From Achatina immaculata (taxonomy: Eukaryota; Mollusca; Gastropoda; Stylommatophora; Achatinidae): DNA of 64,000 bases. The notes beneath the pieces were generated by a model. The model had not been told where the DNA came from. It did no database searches and was given only the letters and a program-made list of their open reading frames with translations. Each line of letters opens with the position of its first letter. The first letter of the stretch is position 1. The stretch lies in contig CM019715.1 in assembly GCA_009760885.1 (NCBI GenBank), positions 22,657,642 through 22,721,641 of the forward strand, given 5' to 3'. Positions 12,901 through 24,900 of this stretch are shown piece by piece. A program made the translations under genes and the position numbers.

Positions 12901-15900
12901 GCAACAGCCCTACAGTATTGTCTATCCATCCATGTCCTTTGACACTGATCAAGAAAGCAACAGCCCTACACTATGTCAAATAACGGTCCACTCAACACAT
13001 GGTCTGAAGTCAGTCTTTTGTAGGATACCCAAGCTGTGCTGTATGCTGTCCATCTTGACTTCTTTGCAAAGAACTGTGCCACATAGACAACAACTCCACA
13101 GAGTACATCATTATAGGATGAAACAAAGGCCAAAACTGAATTCATGAAATGGAAATGCAAAGAAATTGGACATTGCTACATAGTATGTGCTGCTACTATA
13201 TTATGCTACTCAGTTATGATTGAAGTTGCTATATATATTGTATAGGTAAAGGAAAAATTCCCATTTCCGTGCCATTAAGGCATATTGGGGAATACAGTGT
13301 TAAGCTTGTGTTTCCATGACCTTTGGCAGATGACAGTGTGATGTGGTCAGTATCACACCTGGCCACTTTACCTTCCCAGATTTCTCTAGTACCCATTTTC
13401 CGAGGCTGGGTGAACCCCAGGGTATTACTGGTCAGAAAAAAAAAAAATTCCGCTCAGCTGGGGATTCGAATCCTCGATCATTTGGTTGCTAGATGAGTGC
13501 TCTAACCACTATGCTAGCCAGTCCCCATATATATTGTATACTAACTCCTATCCAACACAGAAACCTGTTAAATACCTTCAGGCGTGCCCATCGGGGAGTA
13601 ATATTGATTGTCTTCTGTAATGAGTGACTGTAGATCATCCCCTGCTGGGAAGTGCACCCTAGGCACTATGATTGCTGACCCATAACCTGAAACACAGGAG
13701 ACAGCAATTCTAATGGTTACAGACTTTCAGCAACTGAAATCCTTTAGTGCAAATAAATCTAACAACAAAATGTAGACATTTTTCTAAGTTCTTCCCTATC
13801 CTGTATACCACACATATCCTTTCTACTTCTTCGTCTGTATGTTTATAGAAAAGATCATTTCTGGCTCTTTGCATAATTATGCAGCATAGACATATTTTCC
13901 AGCTCCCAGCCTGTCACCTTACTTATTTAACTTGTATACTGAAAATATAATGAAGAATGTTAGAGAAGATGTAGACAAAGAATATTACGATGCCATAACA
14001 ACTGGAGGTTATGAAATAGCAGAGATTAGATATGTTGATAACACAGTATTACTGTCCACAACACAAAAAGGAATGGAAAAACTAATTATATCAGTCCGTA
14101 AGAACAGAAAAGAGCAAAACCTCTATCTTAATGTGAAGAAAACTAAACTGATGAAGAAAAATTGGAAGAGGTGGAGAGTTTTGAATATCTTGGATCATTA
14201 CTAACATTACTAATGGAGATACAATGAGAGAAATAAAAGGAGGACATATATTGCTCTTCAAAAGGTAAAACTAAAGAATCTGTGGAGAGGAACAGACAGA
14301 ACTACAAAAATAAGATTTTTATGGGCATGCATCTTTCCCATCGCAACATACATCTGTGAGACCTGGAAACTTAACAAAACAGCTGAGAAACGAATAAATG
14401 TTTTTGAACGTAAAGGCTACAGAAAAGTCCTTCAAATATCACTGACACAAAAAAGAACAAATATATCCATACTACAAGAACTTAATATTGAAGAAGGCTG
14501 GCTAGTAAAGAGGATTAAACAAAGAAAACTTAAATATTTTGGACACATTAAACATCATGAGAATTTAGTGAAGACTGTATTGGAAAGACACATAATATGA
14601 AAAAGAAATAGAGGAAGACCATGCCGAAGATGGTTGAAAGACATCGTTGATAATCTGCGAATTGACACATCAGCAGCAGGGCATCTTGCTTACAACCAAG
14701 AGGCCTACAGGAGAGCTGTTAGGGAGGCAAAGTTCCACAAGAGACATGCAAATGACTCATTGACAGCCTGTCTTGTCACAGATCCATTGATTAACTGTAC
14801 CATGCCAAGGAAATGAAAGAGCAGATCAACCGACTGGCTGAGCATATGTAGAGGAAAGGCAAGGTAGTGGATTGTGCCAGCATCACTGATGCTATAAAAA
14901 AAAAAAAAGCTGATTAAACACTGACAACTATGAATCAATGTCCTTGTCAAGAAGGAAGGAGACAGGTGAAACTTGATATAGCAAAACATGAACAGCTACA
15001 GCTAATTAAAAACATTAGAATGATGGTTAGTCAACACAGGACAAGTGTTATCAGTCACTGAATGCTGATGGAGACACACTGGGAAGGAGATCAGAGCACC
15101 TATGGATGTATCTGGGAGTGCATACATGATGGTACATGCTAAGAAGTTAATACAAAACTTTGTTACAGATTCACTAATTAAATGTTTATTGTGCTAGCAG
15201 GTGATAGTAATTCTCTAGTCTTGCTAGAAGGTGATAGTGACCAAACTTCTCTTAGCTATTTGATATCTTTTGTTATTTTATATATCTACATACACCTTTT
15301 AGTTATATGATCTAAATTCTGCTACTTCATATATCTACATCTAACTTCTTTTCAGTCATTACTTTCAAATTTTCAATACCAATGAAGAGCCCTTCTTCAC
15401 ATAAGAGAAACAGGTCAAGGCCCTACCTCTGCTTTGACTGGCCACAATTCTCTCCCTCAATTTTTTCTCGTGAGGCAGGACTTTGAAGTCAAGGAACCAG
15501 GTCTCCAGCCATGCCAACACAAAGGAGATGATGATGAGACAGTAACTGAGGGGGTTGCTGTTACTCTTGGTTCCTTCAAACTGTTAACATTTTAAAGTGA
15601 CATATAATAAATGATATGAGTACAGCATAGAATCATGACAGCTATTATGTGACTGCATGTGGAAACATCTTTATGACATCTCACAGCATGTTTCTAAGCC
15701 AGTCTCTAATCATTACGATGGCCTGAAACACAGAGACAAGTCCGATTTTCTACTAACAGCTATTGAACAATGTCACTCTTAAATATAGAAGCTGTCTGGC
15801 TCTCAAGAACTGCTATATACAAGAATATGGGATGCTGGAACTACATGGTTTCAACTCAAAAATTCAGCTACACTTAACATTCCCTTTCTCCACAATCATA

Positions 15901-18900
15901 TTCCCGCTCTATTAAGTTCTACTCTTGCCTCACCTGTAACTTATATTCCAGAACCCTCTACTCCAACCACATTCATCTTTCTCATCCACCCTTTTCTCAG
16001 CTTGATTACCACTCTATCCCTCACTCCTTTTTCTGCTTTCCCCATCCCCTCTTTACTACCAGCTTATCACACCTCACAAGTCTTTATTTAAACATTCACA
16101 ATACTCCACCACATGCCCTCTTGGATGCAGCTTCTTCCAAGCCTCCCCCCCCCTCTTCTTCACTTTTTTAATATTCTATTTCCATTCTTATTTGTTTTTC
16201 TACCTTCTTTCCCTATTTCTTTATCCTGCATGTTTATGTATGATGAGTAAACCAAAATGTTATAACTGTGTGCTTGTTAACTAATTCCTACTTTTGTTTT
16301 AAAGACAACAAACAGAAACAGAGTAAACCAAAGCATCAACAACAAGGAGGAGCACAATAAAAACATCACAAAAAAACACTTACAAAAACCTAAATTAAAC
16401 TAAAAAAAACTTACATCAAAAAGGAAGATCTTGATAACTAGAAAAATACAAGTCTTGGCTGTTGATATCTGAAATATTGAAAAGGAAGCCATTATTAACT
16501 CTTTGGCTACTGAACAACACATACAATAAATGTATGATGCTGTTATTCATTACAGCCACCATATTTTGCTGGGAATTAATGATTTAGCACTTACAGCAGT
16601 TTAAAACTGCAAACTCCAAACTATGGAACAAAACCTTATGTCTGCAGTTATTTTTAAAAGAAAGCAGCTTAAAATGTTTATAGGTGTGTAAAAATTGACT
16701 TAGTCTTATAAATATAATTTTTTGTGTGTGTATAACAAACCCCATGCCTATATCCTCCTAATATCTTGTTTGCTTCTGCTTATCTTCTGCACTTTGGCTT
16801 CTGCAAGCTATTTTTTTATTATACAGCACAAGTACGGCATACAATTAATGTCTTCTCAGAGTTTAGATTTACTGTCTAGTTTTGTCAGAATTGTATCGAC
16901 TATCTAGTTTTGTCAGAATTTAGATATACTGTTCAACTTTGTCAGTTTATATTTATTGTCCAGTTTTGTTAGAGTTTATAGTTATTGTCAAGTTTTGTCA
17001 GAGGTTATAGTTATTGTCAAGTTTTTGTCATAGTTTATATTTATTGTCCAGTTTTGTCAGAGTTTACACAGATACAATGACCAGTTTTGTCAGAGTTAAG
17101 GTCTACTGTCAAGTTTTGTCAGAGTTTATATTTACTGTCCAGTTTTGCCAGAGTTCAGGTATACTGTCCAGTTTTGTCAGAGTTTATATCTATTGTCCAG
17201 TTTTGTCATAGTTTATATCTATTGTTCAGTTTTGTCAGAGTTTATATCTCATTCATTCATTCATCTGCATGGACCTTGCGGAACTTTGCCTCCCTAACAG
17301 CACTCCTGTAGCCTCTCGGTTGTCGGTAAGATGGCCTGCTGCTGCTGCATCCATTTGCAGATTATCAACGATGTCTTGCAGCCATTTTCGCCTTGGTCTT
17401 CCTCTCTTTCTTTTTCCCATTATGTACCCTTCCAATAAGGTCTTCTCTAAATTATCATGACGTTTAATGTGTCTAAAATATTTAAGTTTTCTTTGTTTAA
17501 TCCTCTTTACTAGCCAGCTTTCTCAATATTAAGTTCTTGTAGTATGGATATATTTGTTCTTTTTTGTGTCCATGATATTTGAAGAACTCTTCTGTAGCAT
17601 TTACATTCAAAGGCATTTATGTGTTTCTCAGCTGTTTTGTTAAGTGTCCAGGTCTCACGGGTATATGTTGCGATGGGAAAAAATACATGCCCTTAAAAAT
17701 CTTATTTTTGTAGTTCTGTCTGTTCCTTTCCACAGCTTCTTTAGTTGTTTTAATTTCTGAAGAGCAAGAGATGTCCTCCTTTTAATTTCCCTCACTGTAT
17801 CTCCATTATTACTTAGCAGTGATTCAAGATATTCAAAACTCTCCACCTCTTCCAGTTTTTCCTCATTGATACATATTTCAGCTGCCTTGTCTGTTTTGTC
17901 AGCTGTTGTCAATTTAGTTTTCTTCGCATTAAGATAGAGGTTTTGCTCTTCGCTGTTCTTACAGACTGACATAATTAGTTTTTCCATTCCTATTTGTGTT
18001 GTGAACAGTAGTACTCTGTCATCAGTATATCTAATCTCTGATATTTCATAACCTCCAATTGTTATGGCATTCTTTGTCTACATCTTCTCTAACATTCCTC
18101 ATTATATTTTCAGTATACAAGTTAAATAAGTAAGGTGACAATATGCACCCCTGACGGACCCCTTGTTTAATGTCAAACCAAGTTGTTGTTTCACCATTTA
18201 TTCTTACTGCTGCTTGTTGGTCTAGATACTGCAGTGATGTTAATTGTATCAAATGTATTGGAAATCCCATTTTTTTCCATTATTTCCCAAAGTTTCTGGT
18301 GTTGTACACAATCAAATGCCTTTGAGTAGTCTATAAAAGATGAATACAGATTCACACTAAACTCTCTGCATTTCTCTATTATTAATCTCATATTGAATGT
18401 ATGATCTCTTGATCCTCTTCCTTGCCTGAAACCAACTTGGACCATTATGACTTCTTCTATTTTCTTACGAAGTCTACTTATTATGTTTTTTAACAGAATT
18501 TTACTGGCATGACTAATCAGGGCAACAGTTTTATAGTTTGTGCATAATTTCAGGTTACCCTTTTGTATGAATACAGTTCTTTTCCACTCTTTTGGCCAAA
18601 TACCTGAATGCCATATCTTTTTTACATAGTGCATGATAGATTGTTGCACTTTCCTTTCCTTCTGCTTTAATAAGTTTAGCTGTTATCTCATCACATCCTG
18701 GTGATTTACCATTTTTCAGATTCTTTATTGCCCATAAAACTTCTTCCATTGTTGGTTCGGGTTCTTTCTCCTCCAATAATAATTCACACTATTGGTTTCT
18801 GTTTTCACAGTCGGTTGTTTCATACATTCCTCTGCAATATTCCTTCCATCTTTCTAGAATTTCCTCTGTCCCCGTCAAGGTATTCCCCATCTCGTCACAA

Positions 18901-21900
18901 ATTACATTTAGCTTAGGTGTGACATTTCTCGTCAATGTCTTCATTTCTTTAAACATTTCACTATCTCTTCCACACTTCTGATGTCCTTCTATTCTTTCAC
19001 AACAATCTTGTATGTATTGTTTTTTTGTCACTTCTTATGTTTCTTTGCATTTCTTTTGTTAAAGATTTATATTCCTCTTGTTGTTGTTTGTCACTTTCCA
19101 TTGTGTCTTCATTTCTCTATGTTGTTTTATCAGTTCTAGTGTGCCTGCAGTAATCCATCCATTCTTTTGTGTTTTCTTTACTGGAACCATGTCTTTAGCT
19201 TATATCTACTGTCCAGTTTTGTCAGAGTTTATATCTACTGTCCAGTTCTGTCAGAGTTTATATCTATTGTCCAGTTCTGTCAGAATTTATATCCACTGTA
19301 CAGTTTTGTCAGTTTATATCTACTGTCCAATTTTTTTTTTTCAGAGTTTAGATCTATTGTCCTTTTCTGTCAGAATTTAGAAATATTGTCCAATTTTGTC
19401 AGAGATTCAGATCAAATGTTCAGTTTTGTCAGAGTTTAGACGTATTGTCCAATACAGCCCCAGTTTAATCTACTTTACTGTTTTGTTGTTGTTGATGAGC
19501 AGTTTAATTTGTATATGTACAACATTACAAATAGTGTAAGTTATACAACAATATCAAATAATATATGTACAACATTACAAATAGTACAAGTTATACAGTC
19601 AGTCAGTCATTTACATGTCCCTTGCAGAACTTTGCCTCCCTAACAGCTTTCCTGTAGGCCTCTTGGTTGTAAACAAATTATACAAAAATATCAAATGATT
19701 TAGAACATTCACAGAATGTATAAAATCGGAAAAAAGTAGGAGCAGCTTTATTACTTAACGATTACAAAGTTGTGACGTTTCGGCGTGAGCCTTAATCATA
19801 CAAAAACATACAGGACGAAGAAATAGAGAGAGGAGATAAAGTATAGATTCACATGAATACTGTTTAAAAAAAAAAAAAAATTTTTTTTTAAAGGAGTACT
19901 TAGCTGTAAATTGCAAGGTGTGGCTTGTCCGGCGGTGTGTGTCAGGAATGGATCTGCTCCTACTTTTTTCCGATTTTATACATTCTGATATCACAGCTTT
20001 ACTGCAGTGCTTAGTGTATAGTTGTATACTTACACACCAATTATTGTAGAACACTCACATTCACTTCAGTTTAGGTAGTAATTGTTCTTTTCTTCACTAG
20101 AGGATCAGATTATATTTTAAGGATAAGTTTCTAAATCTTTAAGCCTCATGACAAGAGGCCAAAAGCCAATCCAAAACTGAGATACAGTGACATATCTCTT
20201 TTTTATATCTTACATCCTTCCCTTGCCGTTAAACATCACATAGGGCTCACATGGTAGTTTGCCAATTTTTCCTGTTTTCGGCAAGCTTTTCAACCTCATT
20301 AAAGGATGTTATTCCCACCAAACTGGCCTCTCTTAACAATGTCCTCTTTAGAGTTTCACGTGGTCGACCTCTTTTTCTTTGGCCTGTTGTGCTCCACTTG
20401 ATAGCTTGTTTTGGGATTCTCTGATTGTTTCCTCTCATCACATGACCAACATATGTCCATCTCCTTTTTCTGATCAACCATGTTTGCTCATCTGTCTTAT
20501 CTCTACATTGTTCTTGAATTTGTTTCACTTTATACCGAGTATTTTTTTTAGCCATTTGTTTTCAAAAGAGTCTAATTTCTTGTCTATTTCTTTAGTTGTT
20601 TTCCAGCTTTCACACGTGTAAATGAGGGTGGATAAAACATTTTAATTGAATAATCTTAACTTGTTTTTTGTGTTTATAACTTTTGAATGCCATATGTTCT
20701 CAAGATTCTTGAAGGTCAATGCTACTTTTGCAATTCTAACTTCCTTTCTGGTGTAACCATCCTGGCCTATAGCTGCAAAGGTATGCAAATTGGTTTACTT
20801 CTTCAACAGCTATTCCTTCTAAGTATATTTTTCCTTCTTGATTATTGAGAAGTTTCATTAATTTTTTTTTCCTTTGTTAATTTCAAGACCAATTTTGCTA
20901 GCCAATGAAGACAGGAAATCTGTTGTTTTTTTTTTTTGCATCAATTTTACATTGTCACTGATAAGAATGATAAGAGTATATAGACATATACAAGGTATAT
21001 ATTGGAATTTTTCCATTTGTACAAAGACAAAAACTTACAGCAACCATCCACCAATGCCTAATATGCAACAGAGCATATGCCAAAATCAACAACGTAAACC
21101 TGGCAGAAGACAGCATCTACAAAGAAAGGAAAGAAAAAAAAAAAAGCAACCGCTGCTAACATGTTTAATGGTTTCAGTTCATTGATTAGTTCCTAGAAGT
21201 TCTCCGATTGGTTCCTGTTAATGCAATGTGTAAGCAATGAACATCAAATAGGGCACAACAGTGTAGGTGGTATGATATGATAACTGTACATCTATCACTT
21301 ATTATAACACTTTGTGTATATTTTACATGTGGTCTGATACATAATCACTTATTATGATAGAATAGTTTGCACATATCAAACATAACTGATGAATCTTAAG
21401 GCAACAATCTTACATCTTACATCCTTCTGTTGCACAGTCAGTCATTTGCATGTCCCTTGAGGAACTCTGCCTCTCTAATAGCTCTCATGTAAGCCTCTCG
21501 ATTGTAAGTAAATTGCCCTGCTGCTGATGCATCCATTTGCAGATCATCAACGATGTCTTGCAGCCATCTTCGCCTTGGTCTTCCTCTCTTTTTCCCATTA
21601 TGTACTCTTCCAAGACGGTCTTCTCTAAATTCTCATGACGTTTAATGTGTCCAAAATATTTAAGTTTTCTCTCTTTAATCCTCTTTACTAGCCAACCTTC
21701 TTCAATATTAAGTTCTTGTAGTATGGATATATTTATTCATTTTTGTGTCCATGATGTCTGAAGAACTCTTCTGTAGCATTTACATTCAAAGCCATTTATG
21801 TGTTTCTCAGCTGTTTTGTTAAGTGTCCAGGTCTCACAGGCATATGTTGTGATGGGAAAGATTGTTCAGTTGCACATAAACATTTAACTTTCTCAGTGGC

Positions 21901-24900
21901 CAGTTGTGAACACTGAAAGCGATGTTACAGCATCAATATAAGGTGAAATTTAAAACTAAAATGAAAATTATATCTTTTACATACTGTCAGCTACTTCAGA
22001 AGTTTGAATGGTAACAGATACTAATTACAGAAATATGAGTTTAATATTTCAGTTTCTCAGTTAGATCTGAACTGACTGAAATATTAATTCGGTGCTTATC
22101 ATGGGGAAAGAAGGAAAAAACATTTGTTTCAAATTTCAGGTTTTAATATTCAAATTTTCTTATTAATATAAATATTCAGCCTTTATTCAAGGTTCAAAAT
22201 TCATACTTCAGTAAATTTAGGACAGCCTTATGTATGCTCTGCTGCATGCCGCAACATCCGCCGAAAAGTTTGTTTTGCTAATAGTTCCTCTCAAGTGTTG
22301 GTTCTTTACGATGCATTTTTTGCCACACGGTTCAGATTTCCTGCCAGCATCTTTAATCTGTCCCAGCTCCGGCAATCTTCTTATAACTGCACTGTCCTTC
22401 CAACCATGCTGTTCAATTTCCCACAGTCTGTCCAATACAGTTTTACCAATGTCACCTTTATTCAGCTGAATACAAATCTGCATGAAATATTTGGTACATA
22501 ATAGAAACTACATCCTGTTACATTCATGATAACAGTTAGACAGTTGGATATGTTTCTTTTTTCGCTTTATTTTACATTCACCTGTGATGAATTCACGTGT
22601 TCATATATGTGGGAACGAGTTTTATATTACTATCTGTTTTTGCGAACGAAGAAGAAGAAGACTATCTGTTTTCACATAAAAGGGAAACTCAAATTATGGA
22701 CTCTGGTAGGACAGAGTGGATGATGCATTGTCCTTTCATGGCTAGGCTGGTGCTTATCCTACTGGAGTTCGCAGCTCGAGTAACAGTCATTGTCCTACTA
22801 TTTTTCTTCCAGATCTAACATACCTTGTATCTTTTAGAGTGCCTTGCTAATCATACACACTGTGCTCTGCTGCTTTACTGCACAGAAGCCTTCCTTACCA
22901 ACTTGCTAAAACTATACCTGTTCTCACATAATAAAGTTTTAATCTACACAAGACCTGACCATGACAAGTTTCATGCACACTTTTTTCTAGTACAAAATGC
23001 ACTCCTTATGATAAATATGCTTCAGACATGTCATATATTATGTGTTTATATTATTGCATACAAAACATGTTTTAAAATACATGTGAAAAATCATATTAAA
23101 TACAAGCAACATTACACTATTTATGAAAGAAATTTCCATCAGTAGTAAAAACTGAATGAGGCAAAAGACCATGCTACACTGAGGGTACTCTGCTTTGGGG
23201 TTGCTGTGTTATTTGATGAAGAAATATGGGTCAAATTTAAAGACAAAAACTGAAGACCTTTTAATACAAGCATGACTTATACATACCATGGCTAACTTTG
23301 CCACTCAGACAATGACAGAATCTGTCACTTACGGAGTCATTCATGCCTGCCTGATGCCATTCAAATTCTACAGCCACATCTTCTTTCATGTGTAAGTAGA
23401 ATGTGAAGTTTAATGTGTAATAATAAAAACTAGAAATTTCATGTTAACAGGAAATGTAACTGATGTTTAAACAAGAATACTGAATTTTAAAACTTTCTGT
23501 TGCACAGTCAGTCATTTGCATGTCCCTTGAGGAACTCTGCCTCTCTAATAGCTCTCATGTAAGCCTCTCGATTGTAAGTAAATTGCCCTGCTGCTGATGC
23601 ATCCATTTGCAGATCATCAACGATGTCTTGCAGCCATCTTCGCCTTGGTCTTCCTCTCTTTTTCCCATTATGTACTCTTCCAAGACGGTCTTCTCTAAAT
23701 TCTCATGACGTTTAATGTGTCCAAAATATTTAAGTTTTCTCTCTTTAATCCTCTTTACTAGCCAACCTTCTTCAATATTAAGTTCTTGTAGTATGGATAT
23801 ATTTATTCATTTTTGTGTCCATGATGTCTGAAGAACTCTTCTGTAGCATTTACATTCAAAGCCATTTATGTGTTTCTCAGCTGTTTTGTTAAGTGTCCAG
23901 GTCTCACAGGCATATGTTGTGATGGGAAAGATTGTTCAGTTGCACATAAACATTTAACTTTCTCAGTGGCCAGTTGTGAACACTGAAAGCGATGTTACAG
24001 CATCAATATAAGGTGAAATTTAAAACTAAAATGAAAATTATATCTTTTACATACTGTCAGCTACTTCAGAAGTTTGAATGGTAACAGATACTAATTACAG
24101 AAATATGAGTTTAATATTTCAGTTTCTCAGTTAGATCTGAACTGACTGAAATATTAATTCGGTGCTTATCATGGGGAAAGAAGGAAAAAACATTTGTTTC
24201 AAATTTCAGGTTTTAATATTCAAATTTTCTTATTAATATAAATATTCAGCCTTTATTCAAGGTTCAAAATTCATACTTCAGTAAATTTAGGACAGCCTTA
24301 TGTATGCTTTGCTGCATGCCGCAACATCCGCCAAAAAGTTTGTTTTGCTAATAGTTCCTCTCAAGTGTTGGTTCTTTACGATGCATTTTTTGCCACACAG
24401 TTCAGATTTCCTGCCAGCATCTTTAATCTGTTCCAGCTCCGGCAATCTTCTTATAACTGCACTGTCCTTCCAATCATGCTGTTCAATTTCCCACAGTCTG
24501 TCCAATACAGTTTTACCAATGTCACCTTTATTCAGCTGAATACAAATCTGCATGAAATATTTCGTACATAATAGAAACTACATCCTGTTACATTCATGAT
24601 AACAGTTAGACAGTTGGATATGTTTCTTTTTTCACTTTATTTTACATTCACCTGTGATGAATTCACGTGTTCATATATGTGGGAACGAGTTTTATATTAC
24701 TATCTGTTTTTGCGAACGAAGAAGAAGAAGACTATCTGTTTTCACATAAAAGGGAAACTCAAATTATGGACTCTGGTAGGACAGAGTGGATGATGCATTG
24801 TCCTTTCATGGCTAGGCTGGTGCTTATCCTACTGGAGTTCGCAGCTCGAGTAACAGTCATTGTCCTACTATTTTTCTTCCAGATCTAACATACCTTGTAT

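Noticed and set aside
22217..22483. 88-codon minus ORF conserved at 24287-24553
   Set aside because: Conserved only because the whole 1.94-kb block is duplicated; no domain recognised.
23340..23400. Candidate missing MENTAL exon ending GACTCC|GTAAGT
   Set aside because: No acceptor gives the required phase without a stop, and the peptide (EFEWHQAGMNDS) lacks the expected FDI-like end.
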